Below, piece by piece: positions 18,640-27,356 of a stretch of 64,000 nucleotides of DNA (the stretch's first letter is position 1; every line of letters starts with the position of its first letter). The translations under genes and the position numbers were made by a program. The notes beneath the pieces are model-generated. The model ran no database searches, was not told where the DNA came from, and worked only from the letters and a program-made list of their open reading frames with translations. Source of the stretch: Bin80 sp965261255. GTDB lineage: Bacteria; Bacteroidota; Rhodothermia; Rhodothermales; Bin80. The DNA is taken from contig CBDHCQ010000004.1 in the NCBI GenBank assembly GCA_965261255.1, positions 2,108,001 through 2,172,000 on the forward strand, in the 5' to 3' direction.

Positions 18640-19586
18640 CTGGCAATACCAGCTTCTTGCTTTGCGCGCACGGCCAAAACGTCGTACACATTGTATTCGC
18701 GCGCAATCGCTGAATCAGGGAAAATCACCCGTGCTTCCTCCTCAAGTACCGATAAATCCGAATATCGGGAGCTGAAATGGGTCAGCAGCAAATTCTTCAC
18801 ACCAGCCTCAATGGCCACTGAGGCCGCTCCAGCGGTGGTAGTATGGCCAGTAGACCAGGCGAGTGCTTCGTGTTCCTGGCTGAATGTGGCTTCGTGCAAA
18901 AGTAGGTTGGCCCCCTTCGCCAATTCAAGTCCTCCCGCACACGGGCGTGTATCTGTCACATACGCGAAAACTGACTGCAACCGTGATGTGTCCTCCACCT
19001 CCTTCGGAGTTACTACCTGACCTCCCATTATCCGGACTGATTTACCCGTCGCTAGTGAGCGAAACTGCTCACTATTGTTGATACCAAGCATTCGTGCCCG
19101 TTCAACGTCAATTTTTTTCTTCGGCCCATATTTAGTAACGCGATAACCTATACAGAATGCGCCATGATCAAGTGGTCGAGCGTTCACACGCAGCTGATTT
19201 TCTCTGTATACCTCCTCATGCTCAAAGCCCTCTTCGACTTTTACGTAATTGATCCGAAAACTGAGCGCCAACGGAGTAAGCCCCGGTATAGCACTCACGA
19301 TGCTGGGGAGTTGCTCTGGCCCCACGATAGTTAACGAAGTGTCTCGACGTGCCAACGACATAGAGAATAGGAGTCCAAAAAGACCCATAAGATGATCTCC
19401 ATGCAAATGCGAAATCAATATTGCTTTGATCCGGCTATGGCGTATCCCAGCTTTCTTCAGCCGAAACTGGGTTCCGTCCCCGCAATCAAACAGCAATACG
19501 CTTCCATCACTTCGCAATACATGTGCGGATAGGCCACGCTTCTTGACGAGCGTTGCAGAAGATGTCCCCAAAGGTATCAGTTCCAT
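18636..19586 (-). CDS. rnz: Ribonuclease Z
   Basis: RNase Z is the metallo-beta-lactamase-fold endonuclease that trims the 3' end of tRNA precursors. From the ATG at 19584-19586 (MELIPLGTSSA) it has 316 residues. The frame extends upstream, but that part would overlap the preceding ABC gene. The zinc motif SHLHGDHL is near 61-68, LLHEATF near 210, and the C-terminal THFSSRYSD near 275. It is placed exactly between the two ABC exporter genes, 4 bases after one and overlapping the other. Confidence 0.94.
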   Translation of the reverse strand: MELIPLGTSSATLVKKRGLSAHVLRSDGSVLLFDCGDGTQFRLKKAGIRHSRIKAILISHLHGDHLMGLFGLLFSMSLARRDTSLTIVGPEQLPSIVSAIPGLTPLALSFRINYVKVEEGFEHEEVYRENQLRVNARPLDHGAFCIGYRVTKYGPKKKIDVERARMLGINNSEQFRSLATGKSVRIMGGQVVTPKEVEDTSRLQSVFAYVTDTRPCAGGLELAKGANLLLHEATFSQEHEALAWSTGHTTTAGAASVAIEAGVKNLLLTHFSSRYSDLSVLEEEARVIFPDSAIAREYNVYDVLAVRAKQEAGIAR

Positions 19587-19590
19587 GTAC

Positions 19591-21393
19591 CTACTGAATT
19601 GCTTCAAGCCTGGCTTCAAGGAGTTGCCGCCGGTGCATCTGTGCGTAAAGCCCTTCCTGATCTACCAAGGATTCATGCGTTCCACGCTCAACCAAGGAAC
19701 CCTCATCCAGAACAAGAATCTGATCCAGATCCTGTATGCTAGAGATTCGATGACTCACCAGGATCATCGAATGCTGACCCTGCCTGCGACGTAAGTGTTC
19801 AAGAATCCGAGTCTCCGTATTTGCATCTACGCTGCTCAAGGCATCATCCATGATCAGTATTTTCGGTTCTCGAATAAGAGCGCGCGCGATTGTGGTCCGC
19901 TGGGCTTGTCCGCCGGAAAGCGAAACCCCCCGTTCCCCTACTCCGCTGTTCAGCCCTTCGGAAAATTCCAGTACGGTCTCCAGCAACTCTGCCTCAAACG
20001 CCGCCTGTCGGATTTCTTCCTCTGATGCTCCGACAGTACCAAATGCGATGTTGTTGCCTATTGTACCACTGAATAGAAACACATCCTGAGCAACATAGCC
20101 AATACTTTCTCTGACTACACTGAGAGGCAGATCACGTAAATCCCTGCCATCAATCAGTATACGCCCCTCGGTTGGCTCAACCAAGCGAACAATCAACTCA
20201 ATCAGCGTAGTCTTTCCCGCCCCGGTTCTTCCAACTATGGCCAAACTTGCTCCTGGACGCAATTCAAACGACACATTTCGGAGAGCGTAGGGTAAGCCCT
20301 CCGCGTATCTGAACGACACGTTCTCAAACGTCACATGCCCTTGCAGCTTGGTAACTGAATAGTCCGTTCTGGAACCGTCGGAAATGTCCGGCTCTTCGTC
20401 GAGTACCTCGTATATGCGTTCAGAGGAAGCGCTGGCACGCTGCATCATGGAAATCACCAAGCCAAACGCAGCGATTGGCCAAGTCATGAGCCCCACGTAG
20501 ATAATGTATTCCGCAATATTGCCAATCGTAATCACGCCTTCAGTAACTAGGCGTCCGCCCACCCAGACAACCATGACCTGTGATAGACCAACGACAACAA
20601 CAAAGATTGGCCGCCACGCCGCCTCTACACGTGCAAGTCCAAGCATTCGTGATTTGTAGAGCGTACTTTCTTCCTCAAAAGCTTCAGTCTCGGTTTTCTC
20701 CCGTGCGTAGGCTTTGACGAGCCGAATACCTGCGAGTGTCTCCTGAACGCGACTGGTAAGCTGTGCGTACTGGCGCTGGAGTGCTTCACTCCGCTTGTGT
20801 ACATAGTGGGCAACGAGAAAGATTGCCACACCAAGTATTGACAACGGCATGAGTGCGTAGAGCGTCAGCGTCGGCGAGATAATAAGCATCGTAACGACGG
20901 CTACAATCACGATTACTAGCGCCCGCGTGGAATACATGATCGCCGGACCAATATAGCGGCGTACCTGCTCAATATCACTCGTTGAACGTGTTATTACATC
21001 CCCGGTCTTCGTGCGATTGTAGAAACTGGCTGAAAGCTTCTGTAAATGGTCGTATAGTGTATTGCGCATATCAAACTCGATATGACGCGAGGCTACGATC
21101 ACAGTTTGCCGCATCAGAAACGAAAACAGGCCACTCACCAGGCTTAGGCCGATGATGATCAACCCAAAGATCAACAGTGTCCAGAAAATCTCCCAATACA
21201 ACGAATGCTGTAAAACTGTCCCCTGGAATTGTCGATACAGCACTTCAAAGCGAGGAATACTGTCTACTGCCTGTCGAACCACAACGGGTACAGCAATCGC
21301 GAAAATTGCTGAGATCATCGTAAACAGTAGGCCCGGTACGAACAGACGCCAATAGCGTATAAAATAGTGGTTTAACCGGGCGAGCGAGTGCAT
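19591..21393 (-). CDS. ABC exporter half-transporter, degenerate-site subunit
   Basis: The 600-residue protein has six membrane helices in the first ~320 residues, then an ATPase domain with Walker A GRTGAGKTT and a normal signature LSGGQAQR. In the Walker B the catalytic Glu is replaced by Asp (LIMDDALSSVD). This is the degenerate-site subunit seen in heterodimeric exporters such as TM287, LmrC or BmrC, and it complements the neighbour at 16840-18639. The gene is first in a minus-strand operon with rnz and the second subunit, divergent from arginase. Confidence 0.9.
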   Translation of the reverse strand: MHSLARLNHYFIRYWRLFVPGLLFTMISAIFAIAVPVVVRQAVDSIPRFEVLYRQFQGTVLQHSLYWEIFWTLLIFGLIIIGLSLVSGLFSFLMRQTVIVASRHIEFDMRNTLYDHLQKLSASFYNRTKTGDVITRSTSDIEQVRRYIGPAIMYSTRALVIVIVAVVTMLIISPTLTLYALMPLSILGVAIFLVAHYVHKRSEALQRQYAQLTSRVQETLAGIRLVKAYAREKTETEAFEEESTLYKSRMLGLARVEAAWRPIFVVVVGLSQVMVVWVGGRLVTEGVITIGNIAEYIIYVGLMTWPIAAFGLVISMMQRASASSERIYEVLDEEPDISDGSRTDYSVTKLQGHVTFENVSFRYAEGLPYALRNVSFELRPGASLAIVGRTGAGKTTLIELIVRLVEPTEGRILIDGRDLRDLPLSVVRESIGYVAQDVFLFSGTIGNNIAFGTVGASEEEIRQAAFEAELLETVLEFSEGLNSGVGERGVSLSGGQAQRTTIARALIREPKILIMDDALSSVDANTETRILEHLRRRQGQHSMILVSHRISSIQDLDQILVLDEGSLVERGTHESLVDQEGLYAQMHRRQLLEARLEAIQ

Positions 21394-21497
21394 TTTTATT
21401 TATCTCCTGAGCAGCGGCAAACGAAATTCAGCAATCTCGGATCCGCAAATCAACCATACACGTAACCCAATATATACGAAGATCACCGAATACACTC

Positions 21498-22391
21498 ATG
21501 AATACAAAACTGAAAAATATCCGCCTGATTGGAGTCCCAATGGATTTGGGCCAGGATCTGCGTGGGGTCGATGTAGGACCCAGTGCTCTTCGCTATACAG
21601 GGCTCGCGGAACGCCTGCGCCGGTTAGGACACCGAGTTGAAGACTGTGGCAATATTCCAACTGCACTGCAGACCTCGTTCTCGGTAAATGAGGACTATAC
21701 AGAGGCCATCCGGGATGCCTGCGACCTGCTTTACACTGAAGTTTCCCGCACCGTTGCCGAAGGCTACTTTCCATTGGTAATGGGAGGAGATCATTCAATT
21801 GCTATCGGCAGTATAGGAGGGACAACACGCGATGCGCCAACGGGTGTAATCTGGATTGATGCCCACGCAGACTTAAACACCCCGACCTCCTCCCCCAGCG
21901 GAAATATTCACGGCATGTCTCTCGCAGTCCTTTGCGGATCAGGAGATGACCGGTTAGTCAACGTTGGCCACCCCGGCCCCAAGCTCCGCTTGGAAGACGT
22001 AGCCATCATTGCGCTGCGGGATATTGATGCAGAAGAACGCCGCGTTCTGCGTGAATCCGAATTGGGCATTTATACCATGCGGGATATTGACGAGCGCGGG
22101 ATCGGAGAAGTTACAAGGGAAGCACTCAACCAACTGAGAAACCATAACCGATTACATGTGAGCTTTGATGTAGACAGCATTGATCCGCATTTTGCACCAG
22201 GTGTAGGGACGCCTGTAGAGGGTGGACTCAATCCACGCGAGGCACATCTGTTAATGGAACTCATTGCCGAGGATGGCCGCCTGGCCTCAGCCGAAGTTGT
22301 GGAAATCAACCCAATCATTGACGAGCACAACCGGACCGCTCAACTGGCAGCCGGACTCTTGACCTCACTGATGGGGAAAACCATACTATGA
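21498..22391 (+). CDS. rocF: Arginase
   Basis: Arginase hydrolyses arginine to ornithine and urea with two Mn ions. The 297-residue length is typical. Metal ligands are visible in GGDHSIAIGS (about 95-104), WIDAHADLNTP (about 118-128) and SFDVDSIDPHFAPGVGTP (about 223-240). The N-terminus IGVPMDLGQDLRGVDVGP is arginase-like rather than agmatinase-like. It stands alone on the plus strand, divergent from the ABC/rnz operon, with only 104 bases between start codons. No urease or ornithine gene is near. Confidence 0.93.
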   Translation: MNTKLKNIRLIGVPMDLGQDLRGVDVGPSALRYTGLAERLRRLGHRVEDCGNIPTALQTSFSVNEDYTEAIRDACDLLYTEVSRTVAEGYFPLVMGGDHSIAIGSIGGTTRDAPTGVIWIDAHADLNTPTSSPSGNIHGMSLAVLCGSGDDRLVNVGHPGPKLRLEDVAIIALRDIDAEERRVLRESELGIYTMRDIDERGIGEVTREALNQLRNHNRLHVSFDVDSIDPHFAPGVGTPVEGGLNPREAHLLMELIAEDGRLASAEVVEINPIIDEHNRTAQLAAGLLTSLMGKTIL

Positions 22392-22498
22392 ATTCCTAGA
22401 TGATAGCGCATCACTTGAAGCATAACAGTGCCGCCATGGTCAAATAATTTCTGATAATCCCCCGGCTCTGGTGCTTGTTATGTATCAGAACAAAATGC

Positions 22499-23131
22499 CT
22501 ACCAACGCTCAGGCTTGTAAATCTCCGTATTGGGAATTGGATTGGGAAGCTGTGATTGCTTGAGTGCATTGTCTCGAATACGCCTGACGAAATCTGCATA
22601 CTTTCTAAGCTGGGAGGAAGTATTGCGATATCCTGGGGTAACCACACCGATGCGAACTGAACCACGTTGCTTAACCAAACGTAGTGCCTCAGCTATGTCG
22701 CTGTCGTTGGTGACCACTACTGCACAGTCATAAATCTCGCGCCAAGCATCGTTCAGAAGATGTACGGCAAGATTGACGTCGGATCCCTTTTCTTCAGTCT
22801 TAATTACGCTGACCGTTTTTCGCTTCCGACTTGGTCGCGCTAGGGGCATCCGAACCTCGTGACTTAAAAAGTGCCCCAAATGAACTTCTACATTCGGTTG
22901 GTACATTTTCAAAGCGCGTAGATAAATATCCTGACGACGAGGCCCCTGTGGATTATTTGGCACGGCTGATACTTTTGCCGTAAAATACTTGACCTTCTGG
23001 ATCTGGTGATGGGGCTGCAAAACTGTTCGAAATAAACGGGGCATGTCGAGCCACTTAAACCGTGTCCTCTTCAGGGATCCGTAGTAGAGGTTAAACCCAT
23101 CTACGTAGATTGCAGTTTTCATGAATTTCAT
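22499..23131 (-). CDS. NYN-domain (PIN-like) nuclease family protein
   Basis: The 210-residue protein is of the NYN/LabA (DUF88) type, a PIN-like fold expected to cut RNA. Acidic active-site candidates are seen in IYVDGFNLYYGS (Asp near 11), EEKGSDVNLAVHLL (Asp near 118) and VVVTNDSDIAEALRLV (Asp near 139-142). The C-terminus is basic. Two ATGs are possible starts, 23131 and 23122. A strong hairpin followed by a U-tract ends only about 3 bases upstream of the first, so any read-through from the upstream regulator gene should be attenuated here. The target is unknown. Confidence 0.88.
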   Translation of the reverse strand: MKFMKTAIYVDGFNLYYGSLKRTRFKWLDMPRLFRTVLQPHHQIQKVKYFTAKVSAVPNNPQGPRRQDIYLRALKMYQPNVEVHLGHFLSHEVRMPLARPSRKRKTVSVIKTEEKGSDVNLAVHLLNDAWREIYDCAVVVTNDSDIAEALRLVKQRGSVRIGVVTPGYRNTSSQLRKYADFVRRIRDNALKQSQLPNPIPNTEIYKPERW

Positions 23132-23133
23132 AT

Positions 23134-23161
23134 AAAAAGCAAGGGCCTCCGAGGAGGCCCT
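23134..23161 (-). terminator. Hairpin with U-tract just upstream of the NYN gene
   Basis: On the minus strand an 8-bp perfect GC-rich stem (AGGGCCTC / GAGGCCCT) with a 4-base loop at 23142-23161 is followed after TGC by five T's. This is a textbook factor-independent terminator. It would end transcripts coming from the DtxR/MntR gene (stop at 23405), and it lies immediately before the NYN start codon. It may therefore also act as an attenuator. Confidence 0.75.
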
Positions 23162-23404
23162 GCACCCTACGGTCGAAGGCGTAGGGGGGGTAAAGGTTTT
23201 GCGCGGAAATTACGTGCAGTAATCAACCACGCTGGGATGGTGTACGTACCTAATGCATGATTGTTCCCCGTCAACTCGTTAATTTGCATCCCTGTAAGCC
23301 TTTGCACTTTAACCTTGCAAAGATAATCGTGACTTGGTTTTCATTTCAACTGTCTAACATCAACACGTATAGATTCAGTACGTCCTCGTTTCAAACCGCT
23401 GCAT

Positions 23405-24049
23405 TCAGGCCATCACATGTACGCCGCGGGTTACTGCCGCTTCGACAAATTCTTCTCGGCCGCCAACCTGTATTTTCATACCATCCTTGCCGCGCACCAC
23501 AATTCGTACCCTGCATCCTGGCATTAAGCCGATACGCTCTAGCAAGTGGAGAAGCGCTGTATCCTCATCTGAGACATGGTGAATCACCAGGGCTTCGTCA
23601 ACAGGAGCTTCTGAAAGTGCAATGGTTTCTGCACGGACCAGCCTTAGGTCCTGTGTAGGAATTGGATGTCCATGCGGATCATGTGTAGGATACCCCAACA
23701 GGGCATCAATCCGCTGTTCAAAATCCTCAGAGATATGATGCTCCAAGTGCTCCGCCTCCTCGTGCATTTTTTGCCACGAGTAGCCCATAACTTCTTTCAG
23801 ATAAGTCTCTAACAGGCGATGATGGCGAATGATTTCCAGCGCTATCTTTTCGCCTGCCGCGGTAAGCCTTACTCCTTTGTAAGATTCATGCACAACCAGC
23901 CGCATGCGATCCAGCCGCTTAATCATGCCCGTAACAGACGCCGCGGAAACTTTCATTGCGCGTGCAATATCAGTCGTGGCAACCACAGAAGACTCTTCCT
24001 GCAGTGTGAAGATTGCTTTCAAGTAATCCTGTACAGCTTGACTAAGCAT
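23405..24049 (-). CDS. DtxR/MntR-family metal-dependent transcriptional repressor
   Basis: The 214-residue protein has an N-terminal winged helix (about 1-65, with DYLKAIFTLQEE and SVTGMIKRLDRM). A dimerisation and metal-binding part follows (about 66-140, with HHRLLETYL, EEAEHLEH and HGHPIPT). The C-terminal FeoA/SH3-like domain covers about 145-214. This is the standard DtxR/IdeR architecture, binding Fe(II) or Mn(II). No metal transporter gene lies next to it, so its target is not evident from context. A 240-base region without a gene follows before the terminator at 23134-23161. Confidence 0.9.
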   Translation of the reverse strand: MLSQAVQDYLKAIFTLQEESSVVATTDIARAMKVSAASVTGMIKRLDRMRLVVHESYKGVRLTAAGEKIALEIIRHHRLLETYLKEVMGYSWQKMHEEAEHLEHHISEDFEQRIDALLGYPTHDPHGHPIPTQDLRLVRAETIALSEAPVDEALVIHHVSDEDTALLHLLERIGLMPGCRVRIVVRGKDGMKIQVGGREEFVEAAVTRGVHVMA

Positions 24050-24408
24050 CAGTGCAATGCAACAGCAACATGTAACGTGTAGAAATTATAGATCTGAAAT
24101 CCACACCAAACTCCAATAAACACCAATTTCATGGGGTTTGCAAGAGACGCACCGGTCAAATCAAAAATAGACACCCCTCAATGATAGTAGACCGCCTTGG
24201 TTTACGGAACGAACGTAGGCAATAGTATAGGCAATGGTGAGAAACTTTATGTGTAAGGACCCAATCATGCTATCAAAGGCACACGCAATGCCCGGTACCT
24301 TGTCGGACCAGTATTGATGCCGATCTGAGCCATCAGACAGGCACGCCCTAAATCTTGGAAGTCTTGTTAGTCCGCGCATAAACCACGTTAGGCTGTAAAA
24401 ATACGGTC
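24050..24408. other. Intergenic stretch without recognisable gene
   Basis: About 360 bases lie between the MATE gene and the DtxR-family gene, both on the minus strand. I see no supported frame and no repeat. The DtxR-gene promoter should lie near 24050-24120. Confidence 0.5.
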
Positions 24409-25878
24409 CTATACTGTGGCCAGCTTCCACTTACCCCGCCTGAACAGTAGTACGCTCACGACTGCTAGCGTAGAGAACGATACGGTCATGGCAATAAAGA
24501 CCCCCGTCGGCCCCAGCCCACCCAAGACTGAAAGCCCCCACGCCAATGGAATCTCCCAAGCCCAAAAGCAAAAGAAGTTCAGAATAGTCGGTGTCCATAC
24601 AGCACCCGCGCCGTTGAAAGCGGCAGTTAAGACCATTCCGTAGCCATAGAATACAAAGCCAATTGACACTATCCGTAATCCTGTAATTGCCACTTCTGAC
24701 GTAGCAGCGGTTCCTCCGAACAAGCCAACGATCGTGGGCGCAAAGGCTATGAAGAACACACTTATCACTCCCAGAAAGATGAAATTGATTTTGCAGGCGA
24801 TCCACGCGGAGCGTTCAGCACGTGCAGGATTTCCCGCACCCAGGTTCTGCCCCACCATGGTAGCTGCTGCATTAGAGAGTCCCCAGGCAGGCAGTATTGC
24901 AAAAAGTATGATCCGAATCGCAATAACGTAGCCCGCCAGCGCTTCAGCTCCCGAAATTGCCGTGACCCGAATCAGTCCGATCCAGCTGGCGCTGGCGATG
25001 AATATTTGTAGCATGCCGGTAGCCGAAAGACGTACCAGGCGCACCATGACCCCGAACTGGATCCATAAATGTGCAAGGCGGATCCGTATTTTTTCGCTGC
25101 GGCGAAGCAGCACGTAAACCTGGACAAGAACAGCTGTTCCACGACCAATCGTAGTTGCTATCGCCGCTCCCTGTACGCCCATCTCTGGAAAGGGCCCAAT
25201 CCCAAAAATGAGAAGAGGATCCAGAATGATATTGAGCCCGTTGGCTATCCAGAGTACGCGCATTGCAATCGCTGCATCGCCCGCCCCACGAAAAGCAGCG
25301 TTTTGCAGAAAAAGCAATAGAATAACCGCATTACCTGCGAGCATTACCCGGGTGTAAGGAAGCCCAATGGCGATCGTGGCCTCATCCGCCCCCATGATCT
25401 GCAGGATTTCGGGTGCGAAAATAACGCCTGGAATTGCGAACCCGATTGCCAATAGCAGCCCCAGCAGGATCGCTTGACCCGTCGCTCGGGAGGCCCCTTC
25501 TGGATCGTCTTCGCCGATCCGGCGTGCTACCATAGCCGTAACCCCAATACTGAGCCCCAACGCCACTGTATAGATTAAACTCAGTACTGATTCGGTAAGT
25601 GCAACCCCCGCCATCGCCGCATCTCCAAGCTTCGAAACGAAAAAGATATCAACGACTGCGAAAAGCGACTCCATCACCATTTCCAGCACCATTGGAATGG
25701 CCAGGAGAATGACTGCGCGTCGGATCGGCCCTTTGGTTGGATCGCCTCCGGTCCCCCTCACGGCGTGAACAAAGACATTCCACCAGCTTTCGGTGGGCTG
25801 CCGCTCCGAAGAAGTAGGTGAAGCAGGGTTCACCTGGCTGTGGGGTTGACCGACTTCTTCCATGAGGTATTTGGCCAA
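24409..25878 (-). CDS. MATE-family efflux transporter
   Basis: The 489-residue protein has about 12 membrane helices in two halves, after a hydrophilic N-terminus of about 50 residues. Family-like stretches are AIPMVLEMVMESLFAVVDIFFVSKLGDAAMAG split around residues 55-85, and GAGNPARAERSAW at the start of the second half. MATE proteins export cationic drugs or metabolites using Na+ or H+ gradients, and the substrate here is unknown. It is followed by the DtxR-like gene, but a 360-base gap argues against one tight operon. Confidence 0.9.
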   Translation of the reverse strand: MAKYLMEEVGQPHSQVNPASPTSSERQPTESWWNVFVHAVRGTGGDPTKGPIRRAVILLAIPMVLEMVMESLFAVVDIFFVSKLGDAAMAGVALTESVLSLIYTVALGLSIGVTAMVARRIGEDDPEGASRATGQAILLGLLLAIGFAIPGVIFAPEILQIMGADEATIAIGLPYTRVMLAGNAVILLLFLQNAAFRGAGDAAIAMRVLWIANGLNIILDPLLIFGIGPFPEMGVQGAAIATTIGRGTAVLVQVYVLLRRSEKIRIRLAHLWIQFGVMVRLVRLSATGMLQIFIASASWIGLIRVTAISGAEALAGYVIAIRIILFAILPAWGLSNAAATMVGQNLGAGNPARAERSAWIACKINFIFLGVISVFFIAFAPTIVGLFGGTAATSEVAITGLRIVSIGFVFYGYGMVLTAAFNGAGAVWTPTILNFFCFWAWEIPLAWGLSVLGGLGPTGVFIAMTVSFSTLAVVSVLLFRRGKWKLATV

Positions 25879-26221
25879 TCAATTGCTCCTAGGCAAAAGC
25901 ACATTGAAAAGAATTCACCAAGGATCAACTTACATGTGTTGCGGCATCGCGTGAGCTAAAGCGGAATAAGTCATTCCCCTGCGCCAAAAGAATCCCATCA
26001 AAACCGACAGATTGCAACCCGCGCCGAGCAAATACTGTAATGACAGTGATCTGTTCGTATCCGACTGCACAATCAGATAAGTCGGGAATATTGTGCTCCA
26101 GTTCGGATCCTGGCCCTGTTATATGTTACCATGCTCTATGAGCCTTGCGATCCTTAAACTACCAGAGAGCATCCAGGCCATGAAGTACGAGCACTCTTGC
26201 CCCTCCTCCAATCCAGCTTAC
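25879..26221. other. Divergent intergenic region between MATE and mnmD genes
   Basis: About 340 bases hold promoters for two divergent genes. The mnmD frame is open upstream to 26093 with alternative starts at 26093 and 26180. The protein family starts near 26222, so I treat the upstream part as non-coding. No other feature was seen. Confidence 0.5.
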
Positions 26222-26947
26222 ATGAACAATCTCCTCGAAATTCTTACCACGCAGGATGGCAGTCGAACACTATACAGTAGGCAGTACCAACAATCCTTCC
26301 GTTCGGTGCATGGTGCCCTAACGGAGGCTCGTCATGTGTTTCTCGAGGGCTCGGGAACAGAAGAACTCCTTAAATCACAACAGGAGGTCCGTGTTTTGGA
26401 GATCGGATTCGGTGCTGGCCTCAACTGGCTGATTACCGCCTTAGCCGCTCGTCAACATCGTACGCGCCTAACCTACACCGCGTGGGATAAGCAGATACCA
26501 AGTGCTGGATTATTGTCTCAGTTAGATTATGGCGACCTCATCGGAGCCCCCGCGCTGGCGACCACGATAGAAGAATGGCGGAGGACTTTCGTCAGCGACG
26601 TACCCGATGGCACGTACAACCTGCCATACGAGCACGACAGCACACTCCAACTGTGCATTGGTGAAGCAACTGAAGCGATTCTTCCCGACCGCTTCTACGA
26701 CAGTGTATACCTTGATGCTTTCGATCCAGGAGCTAACCCAGAACTTTGGGTCCCCGAATTCTTCGGGCAGTTATACAAAGCGCTCCGTGATGGCGGCTGC
26801 CTTGCAACCTATTCAGTAGCCGGACATGTTCGACGTGCACTCACTTCATGTGGATTCTCCGTTGTTCGCCGGCCTGGTCCGCCTGGCAAACGGCAAGTGC
26901 TTGCAGCATGGAAGCACGAAACTGCAGGATTCAGGTCGGATCGGTAA
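26222..26947 (+). CDS. mnmD: tRNA 5-methylaminomethyl-2-thiouridine methyltransferase MnmD
   Basis: MnmD carries out the last methylation of mnm5s2U at the tRNA wobble position; it is the methyltransferase half of E. coli MnmC as a stand-alone protein. From the ATG at 26222 it has 241 residues. The motif VLEIGFGAGLNW (about 59-70) binds SAM, DAFDPGANPELW is at about 165-176, and the C-terminal TYSVAGHVRRAL and RRPGPPGKR are diagnostic. Upstream ATGs at 26180 and 26093 are in frame but less likely. Its 3' end overlaps the convergent aconitase X small-subunit gene by 17 bases. Confidence 0.9.
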   Translation: MNNLLEILTTQDGSRTLYSRQYQQSFRSVHGALTEARHVFLEGSGTEELLKSQQEVRVLEIGFGAGLNWLITALAARQHRTRLTYTAWDKQIPSAGLLSQLDYGDLIGAPALATTIEEWRRTFVSDVPDGTYNLPYEHDSTLQLCIGEATEAILPDRFYDSVYLDAFDPGANPELWVPEFFGQLYKALRDGGCLATYSVAGHVRRALTSCGFSVVRRPGPPGKRQVLAAWKHETAGFRSDR

Positions 26948-27356
26948 TTCTGAGAGATCCATCCCTGGTCAATTCGGCATGCCGACCGTCCTCGAGTGTC
27001 TCGAACTCCTTCGCCCGTATGGCCAATACAGGAATGGGCTTTTGATAAAGCTCGTCCGCCACCACGGAGGCGAGTACCAAGAATGTATCTGTCTCGCTGG
27101 TAATGAGCGCCGCAGGCGCGGTACCCCTGCGGACCGCCTCGAGCAATACCGCAGTGGTAGTGCTTGAACCTCGCGAAGCCGGAATTGCCAAGATACATCC
27201 GGCTGCAATCTTTCCTGCCAACGGATGCCTCCGGTCAATTATTTCGCCGGTAAACTGGCTATACCCTCCCCAAAAACTAAGCGGCACACTGCCGACCAGA
27301 AGGGGACCTGAGGCCACTCCTTCCATCAGAACCTTGCCGTGTATCACGCGTCCCAT
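26931..27356 (-). CDS. Aconitase X swivel-domain subunit (DUF126)
   Basis: The small subunit of aconitase X (AcnX) has 141 residues from the ATG at 27354-27356 (MGRVIHGKVLMEG). The swivel-domain motifs PLSFWGGYSQFTGEIIDRRHP (in two parts, about 26-46) and PASRGSSTTT (about 60-69) are visible; the Ser-rich loop belongs to the active site. AcnX enzymes dehydrate cis-3-hydroxy-L-proline or mevalonate 5-phosphate in characterised cases, and which applies here is not shown by context. The start overlaps the end of the large-subunit gene by 13 bases. Confidence 0.88.
   Translation of the reverse strand: MGRVIHGKVLMEGVASGPLLVGSVPLSFWGGYSQFTGEIIDRRHPLAGKIAAGCILAIPASRGSSTTTAVLLEAVRRGTAPAALITSETDTFLVLASVVADELYQKPIPVLAIRAKEFETLEDGRHAELTRDGSLRITDPT

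Noticed and set aside
23162..23404. Possible tmRNA, SRP RNA or 6S RNA on the minus strand before the NYN gene
   Set aside because: No tmRNA tag or tRNA-like ends, no SRP tetraloop motif and no clear 6S bubble could be recognised. It is kept only as an open question in the findings.
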